From NCBI GenBank assembly GCA_029204225.1, contig CM055107.1:26382572-26442571 (forward strand): a stretch of DNA of 60,000 nt. The letters run 5' to 3'. This document shows, in pieces, positions 31,684 to 42,645 of the stretch. This DNA is from Diphasiastrum complanatum. Its lineage: Eukaryota > Streptophyta > Lycopodiopsida > Lycopodiales > Lycopodiaceae. The notes under the pieces were generated by a model, which did no database searches, was not told where the DNA came from, and saw only the letters and a list, made by a program, of their open reading frames with translations. The translations under genes and the position numbers were made by a program. Each line of letters begins with the position of its first letter. Within the stretch, counting starts at the first letter, position 1.

Positions 31684-32806
31684 ATGCATGACCCCAGACT
31701 CCAGAGCAACATGAAACAGAGAATCGACCTCACAAACAAGAAATGTTCGAGCAGCGACGAAATGAACCTCGAAGGTCAACAAGACAAAGAAGACCTCCAG
31801 AACACTATTCAGACAATCTTCAGTGGATCGAAGAAACGCAGTTCGAGTACTACAACTTCACATAAGAGCCAGCAACATACCAAGAAGCTCTTCAGAGTCC
31901 AGAGCAGAATTTTGAAAACAGTCAATTTCATAAGAGATTGAGTCGATGAGGCAAAACAAGGCATGGACATTAGAGCCACTGCCAAAAAACAAAAAAGTAG
32001 TCAACTGCAAATGGGTGTACAAGAAAAAGCTAAAATCACATGGCACCATTGGCAGCTACAAAGCAAGGCTTGTCGCGAAGGTCTACACGTAGAGATATGG
32101 TGTCGACTATTTCGACACATATTTGCCCATGGTCAAAATGACAAGCATACGGCTGCTCCTTGCATACGCCACACAGTACAATCTGGAAATTCACCAGATT
32201 AACGTGAAAACAGCCTTTCTCCACGGAAATCTAGAGGAGGAAATTTTCATGAAGCAACCTGAAGGCTATGAAGATCCCGACAATAGACAATATATCTGTC
32301 GATTGTAAAGATGCATCTACGGTCTAAAATAGGCATCACAAACCTGGTACAGAAAGCTTGATGATCTTCTGAAGTTTGTAGACTTCAATCCTACTCAACC
32401 AGACTGTAATGTCTACATCAAAAGAGTAGAAAAGGATTTTGTGATACTGACCATTTTCGTGGATGATTCGTTGATGATAGGAAACTCCTTGATGTTGATC
32501 AAAGACACAAAGAGTCAGATTTCTGAAAACTACGAAATCACAGATCTTGGAGAAGCAACAAAATGCCTAGGGCTGGAGATCAGAAGAGATCGAATAAATG
32601 GCAAAATGCACTTGAGTCTGTCAGAATACCCCAGAAAAGTGCTGAAGCTAGAACCACATGATGGACTGTGAAGAGAAAGCCACACCAATGATAGCTGGAG
32701 CCAAGCTCACGAAACAAGATTGCCCAAAAACAGAAGACGAAGTACAGAAGATGGCAGGTATACCCTACCAAAACTTAATCAGTAGTCTGATGTACTTAAC
32801 AATTTG
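31684..32806 (+). pseudogene. element H RT, 5' part
   Basis: Fingers and palm motifs are spread over several frames: KKKVVNCKWVYKKK near 32000, NVKTAFLHGNLEEEIFMKQPEG at 32123-32308, IFVDDSLMIGNS (a YVDD variant) at 32441-32490, DLGEATKCLGLEI, and YQNLISSLMYLTIC at 32766-32806. The domain continues after the solo LTR at 33669. Confidence 0.85.
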
Positions 32807-33663
32807 TGTTAGAAATTGTAAAACATATCTATCATCTGTTTTTAATGTTTGGGGGATCCTACCCATGTAAATATTTTGTACATATCCAAGGTATGTGAAT
32901 TGAGCACATATTCTTGTAGAATAGGGCGAGTTTGGGTTAGGTAGATCAAATTCCAATGACATGCATAAAGTCTAGTTGGTCTAGTATGATATGCAATAAT
33001 GTTGACAATGTCTAGTTTGACATGCATATAGAGATTCACATGGAATTGGTCAATTATGACCTTGTAGAAACTCGAGCCACAATAAATGCATAATGTCCTA
33101 AGTTTCCATAGTGACATGCAAAGCATGCAATCACTCTAATGGACACATGCATGTAGATTTGTACATGGCTAGTTGAGAAGGAGAAAGTAGGTAGAAGTTA
33201 GGTGCAACCTATGCATGCTAGCAGTTAGGTGTCAAGTTAATAGTTGTTTGCACTTGAATAGGTGTAGGATGTGCATTGAATGTGAGTACCACGAATTTTG
33301 GCTCTCCTATATAAGTACATATCATTCTCATTCACAGAGTAATGAAGAACCAAAGTTTTGTAGCTATCCCATGCTTGGTTGGATCTAAACTGTTCTTTCT
33401 TGTTATCTCTCTAGCTCTCTCTCTCTCTAACTCGTGTTGAGGCTAATGCTTATGCATTGTAATCTTGTACTTTTAATCATTCTTTGATTTATTGCTATCA
33501 TAGTCTATTGATTAGCATGCTAGATTGTGAATTAGCCATATCTTCTGAAGTAGATCTTGTTGAACAATCTAGAATCAGGTTATAGTGCCAATCACAAAGC
33601 TTAATTAAGATCAGTCACTCTTGTGGACATTCCCCACACATGTGAATTTTGGAATTTTCAACA
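32807..33663 (+). repeat. solo LTR (857 bp) with target duplication ATTTG
   Basis: It starts TGTTAGAAATT and ends AATTTTCAACA. The five bases ATTTG occur at 32802-32806 and again at 33664-33668. Removing LTR plus one ATTTG restores the RT frame YLTIC/TRPDLAF. No internal element sequence is present, so it arose by recombination between two LTRs of one insertion. Its body is related to the LTR of element G (46670-47360). Confidence 0.93.
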
Positions 33664-33916
33664 ATTTGTACCAGACCCGATCTGGCCTTCTCTGTCTATG
33701 CATTGAGCCAATTCTGTTCCAATCCTGGTCTAGCACATTGGAAAATGGCCAAACGAATCCTACAGTATCTGAAGGGTACCCATAATGTTGGATTAACCTA
33801 CAGAGCTAGAAACGAAGAAAAAGAATTTGAGCTGCATCACTATAGTGATGCAAGCTAGGCGAGCTGCAAAGATGACAACAAGTCCATTACTGGAGGATGT
33901 ACGATAGCGTGTGGAA
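33664..33916 (+). pseudogene. element H RT end and RNase H start
   Basis: The frame 33649-33858 reads TRPDLAFSVYALSQFCSNPG, then HWKMAKRILQYLKGT and HHYSDAS, with a stop replacing Trp of the usual SDASWAS. SITGGCTIACGT follows to about 33913, where homology stops. Confidence 0.85.
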
Positions 33917-34069
33917 CCTTGTCATTGATTGTTGATAAGCGGTGAAATTGGTTAGAAACATTGTTTGCATAAATGAACAATCAATACTTGGATCACTCAT
34001 GTATGCAATGGTTGGAAGGCTCTTATAAGATTCATGAGATATATACGAGCTACAACGGACTAGTGCATC
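33914..34069. other. scrap repeated at 35135
   Basis: The string CCTTGTCATTGATTGTTGAT and about 55 further bases recur at 35135-35211. A piece of RT thumb (SLMYAMV) is readable near 33992-34012. Confidence 0.5.
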
Positions 34070-34515
34070 TGCTATGGGGAAGTCGACAACGACAATGTCC
34101 ATTGGCTTAGTGCAAGATGGGGAGGAAATAGAGATATTTGTAAATCCATGTCTGGCTTTACATTCTTCCTCAAATGACGGTCATATCTCTTGGAACAGTC
34201 TTAAGCAAACCTCTATTGCTCTTTCCTCTACAGAAGCAAAGTACATTGTTGTTTCTCAAGCTCTTAAAGAAGCATTTTGGTTGAGAAATTTACTGTAAGA
34301 TATTAGTCTAAATTAGTACACCCCGACAATTATATTTTGTAATAATCAAAGTGTCATTGCCTTATCGGCCAACCCTAGATTTCACTTTAGGCGTAAGCAC
34401 ATTGAAATTTGATATCACTATGTGAGGGGTAAGATTCTTGACAAAGAGGTGAGCTTAACATACTGTCAGACACAAGACATAATTGCGGATGTGTTTACCA
34501 ATGCATTGAGCATTA
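34070..34515 (+). pseudogene. copia RNase H fragment K
   Basis: Frame 34074-34298 reads SWNSLKQTSIALSSTEAKYI and EAFWLRNLL. IFCNNQSVIALSANPRFHF and ADVFTNAL continue to about 34505. Family differs from its neighbours. Confidence 0.75.
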
Positions 34516-35134
34516 TTTCGGAAATAGGATAGATAATAGTAGCGGAAACTTTCTACTTCCAATGCATGACTACGCCTAAAAAAAAATGAACAAAACAGTA
34601 GTGATAGAATCACATTCAATCTTTAGCAACTAACTTTGGAATCGCTAGATACTAAGTGATTACGTAGCCAAACATGAAGTATTGAATTCTCAGACAATTT
34701 CTATCAGTTACAGTGAAAATACAGAGATGCATGCATTCTGACATATATTGAACACAATAAAGGATAGTATTGATTTAGAAAAAGAAATCAGATGCTAATG
34801 AGCGCAAGACAATAACGGATAAAAATCGTGCACTCTAAGTTGTCTCTGAGTAATTGAGAATAAGTCTGATAATACGTAGCTATGATGATAAGCAATAGCA
34901 CAATAACAACTCTAAAATATAACTTTAAAAGACTGAGCTAGAATGCTCAAGAGAGTTCAAGCTTGAATTCTTGATAGAGAGCTAACTACAATACTTGTTG
35001 ATTGATCTCTTTGATTATTTTCTGAATTTTTTGACTTGAAATTGTATGAATATGAATAGCTATTTATACTACAAAATTAGGTTGTCAATTGCGATTGCCA
35101 GTTGGTTGATCTCCGCTGGCATCCATTTGGTTCC
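34516..35134. other. AT-rich non-coding, probably LTR sequence
   Basis: No frame. It lies directly after an RNase H end, and its composition and polyadenylation-like stretches near 35040-35075 resemble the family F LTR on the minus strand. Boundaries not found. Confidence 0.35.
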
Positions 35135-35593
35135 TTGTCATTGATTGTTGATAAGTGGTGGAAATTGGCTATAAAGCGTCTGTCTACATAAATGAACCAA
35201 ACTGTCACTTCTATAGAAATGAACTAAAACAGCCACATAAGATAAAAACAACGTGTGCATTACAGTTACTATATCATTAATGATCTTTTTCTTGGGCGCT
35301 GCGTAACAAACTTGTCACACCATGTAGCGTGCCGGTGCAAGAGATACTACATCTCTCACAAATTATATCAGACAGTCTCGCTTACAAGTGGACTCTTGGA
35401 CATCTGCTGGCAGTTCTATGCCTAGCTCACATTGATGTTCAACCGATTCTCTCGTGTTCATCTCATTTATATATGGATTAAGAGAAATGGTTTAGTCTAA
35501 TCAGTGATTACAAGAATGGCTAGTTAAACATATTCTAACGGCACTCAGTTTGTCGTCGGCATTGTTCGTGGAGGTGGGTCTCCTCCTGGTACT
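35135..35593. other. non-coding; begins with the repeat seen at 33914
   Basis: The first 77 bases duplicate 33914-33992. The segment around 35355-35420 resembles 15060-15110 (CTCTCACAA...GTGGAC). Otherwise nothing recognised. Confidence 0.4.
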
Positions 35594-36162
35594 TTGCTTG
35601 ATCTCCTTTGTACTTGGAAACAACAAATGTCTAGACAATCTATTGTTCTTGATCTCGACTATCCTTGTGATAAAGTCAAGTTACCTGTGTATCAAGACTG
35701 TCTAGTTGGTAAACAAACTAGGAAACCATTTAAATCAAGCCATCAGCATACTACTAGAGAATTGTTAGACATTGTACATTCAGACATTTGTGGCCCAATG
35801 AAAAATCCTTCGCTAAAGGATGCAAAGTATTTTATAACTTTTATTGATAAATTTTCCAGAAGGACTATGGTGTACTTTATAAAGAAGAAATTAGAAGCCT
35901 TCAATTGTCACTAGTCGAAGCTCCTATTCATTGCAATATCATTGATTGCAAATGGATCTTTAAGATCAAATACAATGCCAATGGAGCAATTGATCAAAGG
36001 AAGGAAAGACTGGTAGCATGAGGATTCACTCAGATCCCCAATGTTGACTACAGTGATACTTTCAGTCCAGTACTCAAGCATTCGTCGATCCGAGCCCTCC
36101 TATAATATGCTACAGCTGCCAAACTCAAATTGCATCAACTTGATGTACAGTCTAAGTTACTT
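35594..36162 (+). pseudogene. copia fragment I: integrase N-half joined to RT N-half
   Basis: Frame 35594-35914 reads CLVGKQTRKPF, IVHSDICGPMKN and FITFIDKFSRRTMVYFIKKK. At 35915 it jumps to RT, CKWIFKIKYN and GFTQIPNVDYSDTFSPV. About 1.3 kb of pol is deleted. No LTR attached. Confidence 0.8.
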
Positions 36163-36185
36163 TCTAAAGTCTTGTATGTACAAAA

Positions 36186-36280
36186 TGTGAAAGATTTCAG
36201 ATCCTTAAGATCCAATCTACTTGAATGATCTTTGGTTAGAAAGAGAAATACACTACCAATTTCACCAATGTAGAAAAATC
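36186..36280 (-). repeat. LTR fragment of the RT-less copia family
   Basis: TGTGAAAGATTTCAGATCC and the next 75 bases match the left end of the LTR at 40798 on the minus strand. The rest is missing. Confidence 0.85.
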
Positions 36281-36884
36281 ATTGGTGAAAGTAGCTTGAT
36301 CATCGATTTATTCAGTCATCGACAACTTCCAGGCTTTACTCGTTGGAAAAATTTCCAGTTGTAAGCCCAAGCTGTATATCATAATGGCTAATTATCAAAT
36401 AGATTTTGCATTTGGTTGTCTCGGTACTTATTGCTTTCATGTAGTTCCATAACAATTTTGCCCAAGGTTGGCTACTACGTGTTAAAAATTTAGGGGGCCA
36501 TCACTATTAGGTGATGCCGGGAGAATTTCCAAGGAGATGGGAAAATTGTCTCACCCCACAAGAACTTCATTCATATCCATTTGCTCCACTTAACCGAGAA
36601 ATTATGTTCAGTTAAGAATCAATACGGGTATAAGTTCTCTAATAAAGCAATGTCCAAAAAAACATAGTTTTTACAGACCATAACGTGCTTGTTAAAGTTA
36701 TACCAATGAATTTTGCAAATGGAGTCCGAGCAATAACAATGCCGAAAAAACCTTTGTCGATGCAATGCAATCCAGTTTACACAATTATGTAGGCCATTAC
36801 AACTTATTGTAGTGTTAACTGCATTAGCAAAATCATTGTTTGTATTGCCAATAAGTAGGAAAAACATAAAAAAACCATACCTGT
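36281..36884. other. nothing recognised
   Basis: A 102-codon minus-strand frame (36619-36927) has low-complexity Gly and no family motif. It may be leader of a minus-strand element whose primer site is at 37308. Confidence 0.35.
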
Positions 36885-36905
36885 CCCCCCCCCCCCCCCC
36901 CCCCC
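36885..36905. repeat. (C)21 homopolymer
   Basis: Twenty-one consecutive C residues; exact length may be a sequencing or assembly effect. Confidence 0.85.
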
Positions 36906-37307
36906 TTTTTCCTCCATTACCTAACATTCAAACACACTACTAGTTAACTTAGAGAAAAATTAAAGCTTATCCACCCACAGAATAGGCAATCCTGTAAACC
37001 ATACCATATGTATAATGGCTTTACTGATTCACATAAGCCTGCAAACACTGTTAGTTTGTCAAAAAATCCAACATAAACCTGTGAATCACCAAGAAACCAC
37101 CATGAAAATCCTGTAAGAAACCACCAACACTCACAACCAGTGATTAGTCTTTTTTGTGCTTTAGAGGAATTTGAATTTTCACCACTTGTTGCTTACTCCT
37201 TTTTCTCAAAAGTATGTCAAAATTCCGTATCACACAACGGAAAAGTCCCCACACAATTCGAGATTCTATTTTGAACACACAACAATGGCAAAACATGCTT
37301 ATAATTA
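36906..37307. other. non-coding leader-like stretch
   Basis: No frame or motif. By position it is the leader of a minus-strand element primed at 37308-37319. Confidence 0.3.
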
Positions 37308-37319
37308 GCTCTGATACCA
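37308..37319 (-). other. primer binding site (minus strand)
   Basis: GCTCTGATACCA is the complement of the tRNA-Met primer site. Its 5' LTR should begin just to the right. Confidence 0.75.
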
Positions 37320-37827
37320 ATATAAAGTCCTCAATCCAAGGATCCTATTCTAAGCATGCCAATCACTTAGCAACACAAGGGAACATGATGGTGGACAAAC
37401 CAACCCAACCAAACCTAGATCGAACGGATCTAGCCCCCAAGCTATGGATCAATTGCTCAAAGAGGAATGAGGCATCTCGCTAGCAACATCCTGCCACCAG
37501 TCATGCTATCAAGCATACACTAGTGAGAGTCTAATAGGTATACTTATACCCTCTAAGGCCCATGCACCACTAGTAGTGCACTGTGACACCTCACTGGACA
37601 CCTTTGCAGCCTATCTGGGCCACGTCATCTAGTTCCCCAATGACTCACTGATAGACCTATACCAATCCACCATCAAGTGTTTAGGCCTACAATCATTAAT
37701 TATGACCATGTACACATAAGGGCCCCAATTCCCTTATAGTCACAATTAACTTACGGGTTGTCAGTCTACCGGTCCCTAGCGTGGACATGCTACCCGAGAC
37801 CAATCATGGGCATGACAATAACCTTCT
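37320..37827 (-). repeat. probable 5' LTR of a minus-strand element
   Basis: It follows the primer site on the correct side. The first bases, TATAAAGTCCTC, lack the expected TG. The right limit is set where similarity to another LTR starts at 37828. Confidence 0.4.
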
Positions 37828-38227
37828 AGAATAGGTTGAGTTTGAGTTAGGTAGGTTCAATCTTGATGTCATGCAAAAGTTTACATTACATGCAAAGTCA
37901 TTCAGAGTGCATGCAACATGCAAAGTATTTTTCATGATCTACACATGTCTAGGTAATCTTGAGAGTTGACATGCAGTACATGCAATATCCATGCATGCAA
38001 TTTTACATGTGGATCGTTTAACTAAGTAGAGTGGACTTTCCATGCAACTCCACTGTAGGAATTTGAGCGTCTTTGATGTAGGAGAACTTTGGCATGTTTT
38101 GCCATATTGTGAATACTGAGATTTTGGTGTTTTGGGCTCATTCTCTTTCTACCTGAGTTTTATGTGTTGATTTTCTCTCTTTACCCGAGAGCAGGCTGTT
38201 TTCTCCATAGTGAGCACTTAGAATAAT
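37828..38227 (+). repeat. LTR fragment related to the solo LTR and element G
   Basis: AGAATAGGTTGAGTTTGAGTT (37829) matches 32919-32940 of the solo LTR. The CT-rich block near 38150-38215 resembles 7600-7700. It is cut at 38227 by RNase H sequence. Confidence 0.55.
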
Positions 38228-38811
38228 TTCTGATATCCATTTCTGATAGCGCATTGGAAGGCAACTAAACGCATTTTGTGTTATGTGAAAGGCACTTCAA
38301 AGTATGGCTTGATTTACAAGGAGCATGATGGTTTACCTGAGTTGTGTGGCTATGTGGATGCGGATTGGGGAGGTGACTATGATGATCATAGATCCACCAC
38401 AGGGTATGTATTCCAGTTTTGTGGTAGTTGCTTCTCCTGGTCTAGTAAGAAACAAAGTACAATTGCTCTTTCCACCACAAAAGCAGAGTATAAGGCAATG
38501 TGTAGTGCAGCACAGAAGCTATTTGGTTGAGACAAATCTTGGAAGCCATGGGCATGAAGCAGAAAAATCCGACGACTTTACATAGCGACAGTCAGAGTGG
38601 CATTCAGCTAGCAAGGAATCCAGTGTTCCATGCGAGAACTAAGCACATTGAGATTCAGTATCACTTTATACGTGAGAGGCTGTTGAGTCGTGAAATTCAT
38701 GTTGTTCATTGTAGCACAGAAGAACAACTAGCTGATATTTTCACTAAGCCACTTACTGGAGAGAAGTTTGATAAGTTTAGATCAAAGCTTTCTGTATTTA
38801 AAGTTTGTTGA
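38228..38811 (+). pseudogene. RNase H of the split D/E-family copia (3' half)
   Basis: Frame 38276-38530 reads KYGLIYKEHDGLPELCGYVD, DADWGGDYDDHRSTTGYVF and SSKKQSTIALSTTKAEYKAM. A frame change at 38520 leads to 38527-38811, LHSDSQSGIQLARNPVFHAR and LADIFTKPLTGEKFDKFRSKL. Everything upstream of the thumb is absent. The matching 5' half lies on the minus strand at 48946-52533. Confidence 0.85.
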
Positions 38812-38864
38812 CTTTAAAGCTATGTATATGACTGTATAAAAAGTAGACTCTAGTTTAAGGAAGA

Positions 38865-39138
38865 GAGTCAGAATTAAAGTATAATTACTGTTTTACTGTA
38901 CTGTGGGTCCTATCAGTGGATAATGATCAGTTGGCCTCACCACGAGGCAAGTCGACGGGACACGCGTCCCACCAACGGCAACCTGGGTCATGCATGGGTT
39001 GCCTGAGTGAACAACTATATGTACAGTGTAATTTCATTTTGAGAAATACAGCTGCTATGTGAGCTTGTTGTGGAGAGTGTTTTATGTATGTGTTACTGTG
39101 TAGCATGATCTGTGTTCCTGTGCAAAGAAAATTCTAAG
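38865..39138 (+). repeat. 3' LTR of the split element
   Basis: GAGTCAGAATTAAAG to AAATTCTAAG, matching 20224-20483 and the complement of 52267-52533. It is followed by TCTTA (39139-39143), the same five bases that flank the 5' LTR at 52534-52538 on the other strand. Confidence 0.85.
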
Positions 39139-39340
39139 TCTTAGGCCATGCATGGCCTTGTCTGGATCTTGTACTACATGCACTTGTCAAAACTTGTCGA
39201 GCATGCTTGCTACTAAAAAGTAATTCAAACCTTTGTTGGATTAGCTCAGACAACAACCATAGACTATGATTGAGCTGCAACAAATCCAATTGTATAGAGA
39301 GTACTTAGTTTGATTCAGGCAAAGGAGACTGCAAAGAAAT
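39139..39340 (-). repeat. host repeat flank, left part
   Basis: The complement of this stretch matches 52960-53145, which continues without interruption into 53146-53360. It is therefore the other side of the target site into which the split element inserted. Confidence 0.75.
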
Positions 39341-40328
39341 TGTAGAAAAAATAGTAATAATTCTTCCACAAAGAACATGATGAAAGTTTGAATAAATCAA
39401 ACTAATATCAGTGTCTTCAATCGAGTCTGTATCTGATCTATGTACTAATAGAATGGTATTTGCTCTGATTAAATATGCGTGCAAAAATAATATGCAGAAT
39501 TAAGAGACAACTTAAGACAATTTTAGACAAACAGAAACTATTGATCAAAAACAAATTTTTATAACTTTGAATTTGAATCACCAATATACATCTCTTGTTG
39601 TCTTATCTTGATGTTATGTCTCTGATTGAATGAGTCTGAGAGTCTCTTCAGTGTGAGAGTGTGAGAGTTACAATGAGTAGTGCACATGTATTTATATTGC
39701 TACAGGACAAGTCTTTTGGCCTTTTATTTACAGGTCCTTTGGCCATTTAATTTTTTTGTAATAGTAGATCTAACTGTTACTGTTTACGACGGTTGATATT
39801 CAAATAGACGATCTGTTTCCAGGGTCGAATAATATTTGTTTGTGAATATTTCACGACAGTCCATCTCTTCGTCATAGCTCTGCGTGTCGTGAATTGTTTG
39901 TGACACTTGTCTCTTTGCGACATTTTCGTGTTTCGCGAATTGTTCACGATAGATGATAGTCTTTGAGCTTGAAAAAAAATCTAGAAGATTTCGGGAATTG
40001 TTCGTGACAATTTCACGACATCTAAGGTTTGAACAAGAAATAGAATATTTTGCAACAAGATTCTGTTTGCGAATCTTTTGAGCTTTAATAAGAAACCACA
40101 AGCATCTACAAGAAACTGTTTCGCGAATACTTTGCGAATCTTTCGAGTTTTAAGCAAGAACATTTTGCGAATCTTTTGAGTCACCATAAAAAATCTGTTC
40201 GCGAATCTTTCGAGGTTGAACACAAATAGAAATGTTTCAAGTTCGTGTTTGTTTCTTTCTCATCCTTTTTCAAGTAAATTGCGTGCTTTGTTAGTAGAAT
40301 CAAGATCTGTCTGATCAGGTGTTCTACC
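39341..40328 (-). repeat. 3' LTR of copia family F, copy 3 (988 bp)
   Basis: TGTAGAAAAAATAG at left, GTTCTACC at right followed by CGCTCCCTCTCAAAG, as in 11505-12152. It is about 340 bases longer than that copy, with extra runs of GCGAATCTTT-like repeats (39830-40210). Confidence 0.8.
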
Positions 40329-40797
40329 GCTCCCTCTCAAAGTGGGCAGTTGGATTAAACCTATTCTTCTTCGCTGCTTCTCAAACAAAGCTTTATTGAG
40401 TGACTTTGTAAAGATATCAGCTTTCATTTCCTCTGTGGATATGAAGACTGTCTTCAGTATCTTCTTTTCGACTAAATGCCGAATAACATGATACTTGATA
40501 GCTATGTGTTTCATTTTTGAATAAAATACAGGATCTTTTGTAAAAAAGATTGTTGAAGTGTTATCCATTAACAAGACATAAGATTCAAAAATAGATTCAT
40601 CAAATCCTTCCAACATCTATTTGATCCAGCTCAGCTCGTTTGCCATCTTGGCTGCTGCTACATATTTTGCTTCATAGGAAGATTGAGCTACTTCTGTTTG
40701 ATTCTTGCTTATCCATAGTATGGTTGCGCCAGATACTAGAGGACAACCTCCTAAAATACTTTTGCTATCATCCTTCATGGATGCCCAGCTTGCGTCA
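40260..40797 (-). pseudogene. family F copy 3: RNase H C-terminal part
   Basis: Minus frame 40260-40616 reads VLLMDNTSTIFFTKDPVFYS, HVIRHLVEKKILKTVFI and KADIFTKSLNKALFEKQRRR; it runs past the purine tract (40329-40343) into the LTR. SCEAKYVAAAKMANEL-type sequence lies at 40640-40690. The frame is interrupted by the nested insertion at the codons for SDAS. Confidence 0.8.
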
Positions 40798-41436
40798 TGT
40801 GAAAGATTTTAGATCCTTAAGATCCAATCTACTTGAATGATCTTTGGTTAGAAAGAGAAATACACTACCAATTTCACCAATGTAGAAAAAATAGCATCTA
40901 CACACAAATTGAGATGCAAACACCAATAGAACTTGATCAAACTTGAATGAAATGATTATATATAGTTGCTGTCCATACAAAACTAGCAATCTACTGTATT
41001 TCACACGTGTGGATCCAAAAATAACAAATATAGATCATTCTACACATAGAATTGCAAGCAATCACCAAGATAGTGCACCAATGGATAGTAGAACCCAAGA
41101 GAACCATGTATAAGCATGAAATGAGATAGAGAAGAGAGAAGATTGCTCTCTCCATGAGTTACGTCATTTTATAGCAGGTCCAAACCCTATTTGGCCACTT
41201 GGCTTTCCCACCAAAATGTTAACCCTACTAATTTTGGGTCTAGATTCAATGTACCCAACTATTCAAATTGAAATCGCATTCTAACTTTCCCACACTTTCA
41301 AAAAGTGCTTATTCAAATGAAATTTAGACTAATGAACTTTGAAAAGTCAACCTCTAAGTCTAAAACAAGTTTTGGCCTCAATATGCCAAATATGAAAATA
41401 TTGCAAAATGTGATGAAACTAGTTGAATCTTTCACA
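40798..41436 (-). repeat. 3' LTR of the RT-less element
   Basis: 639 bp, left TGTGAAAGATTTTAG, right AATCTTTCACA. The complement of the purine tract (CTCTCTCTTCAACTAG) follows. Confidence 0.92.
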
Positions 41437-41893
41437 CTCTCTCTTCAACTAGTTTTAGCATAGACTTTGATAATACTCCAAGTGAAGTTCTATGCTTCAT
41501 GAACAAGTCCTTTCCCAATGCTTTGGTGAGAATATCAGCTAGACATTCCCTTGAAGACACATGTTGAAGCTCCACCTCCTTTGCAATGACTCGCTCCCTC
41601 ACAAAATGATATTGTATCTCAATATGCTTGCTCCTAGCATACTTTTTGACAATAGAACTTTGATCCATCATAAGAATGATCTTCTTCCTGAGAATATACC
41701 TCCTTTCAATGATCATGTAATTCTCAAAATAGAAACAACCATAGTTGATATCGAGAATAGTGTCCACTTGGGATGCTTCACTATTTCTTACATCAATTTT
41801 ACATATCAAGATGTAACTAGAACATGAAGAATCAAATAGAATATAAATGAAATGATTCCACCATGCTTCCAACTCTCTGCAAAAATACAGCAA
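41437..41893 (-). pseudogene. C-terminal pol scrap fused to the non-RT segment
   Basis: An open frame of 153 codons starts in EAWWNHFIYILFDSSCSS and KIDVRNSEAS of the non-RT segment. It passes KIILMMDQSSIVKKYAR into KHIEIQYHFVRERVIAKEVE and ECLADILTKALGKDL. The RNase H core present in copy 1 (3110-3480) is deleted precisely between KKYAR and SKHIEIQ. Confidence 0.8.
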
Positions 41894-42535
41894 ACAAACA
41901 ATAAATATGAGTGATCAACTTTTGCAGGCATGTCTCCTCCTCCTTTTTCCTTTGTTGCCTTGTATCCACCATGATACTCCATGAATGAGCCTCCATCTCC
42001 ATCTTGCCATAAGATGCCATCATCACTTGATGACTTGGCCATGAATGAGTGACATAATTAACCTCCAATAGTTTCATTTCCATCAACAAAACCAACCAAG
42101 AATTCTAATACAAATTCAACATCAAAACAATGTTCTCCAATGTAGCTAGTTTTACCATATCTTGACAATTTGCACACATCCACACGAAATTGCTCAAACA
42201 TGAGATAGAACAAGTAAACAACTTGAAAAACACTTCCTTTCTGCTCATTTGACCTTACTTGAGTCTTCAATATGATGCAAAAACATATCCATAACATCTA
42301 TGCCAATTACCTCTCCTTTGATGCTCTTGACTAGCTCCAAATGGCCAACTTCCCTTTTGACTAGTTGAAGCGCTTTGAGATCAACTTCATGATCTTCAAC
42401 TTGATCATCAAAGTCATTGAACAAACTTTGTTTTCCAGATCCAATACTTGATTTTACAACAAGATAACATCCATCCACTTGCATAGCTCCATGTACACAA
42501 GAAGATCATCCAAAAGAATTTCCACTCTTCATAAG
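41700..42535 (-). other. non-RT segment, second copy
   Basis: It matches 2030-3060 in reverse: frames at 42245-42484 (QVEDHEVDLKALQLVKREVG), 42058-42297 (FEQFRVDVCKLSRYGKTSYI) and 41806-42095. It is about 200 bases shorter than in copy 1, lacking the LLGANTWRLSIFGEF part. Confidence 0.8.
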
Positions 42536-42645
42536 AGATCAATACTCAAGATCCATTGCTTGGATCCACTCCTCTTCTTTCCTTGCTTGATCTACACTTG
42601 TAGGCTCATCCAAAGAGGTTAGAAAAGCAACATAATTTCCAGAAA

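Larger units (their letters stand above)
29238..33916 (+). mobile_element. copia element H (+), interrupted by a solo LTR
   Basis: A fragment of the 5' LTR, primer site, gag, protease, integrase, RT and the start of RNase H follow in order; the 3' end is lost at about 33916. It belongs to the family of J and B and is the most complete internal region of that family here. Without the solo LTR at 32807-33663 it spans about 3.8 kb. Many stops are TAG or TGA in place of CAG or CGA. Confidence 0.88.

Noticed and set aside
36619-36927. 102-codon minus-strand frame with a Gly run
   Set aside because: The Gly run is the antisense of poly-C, and the rest has no motif.
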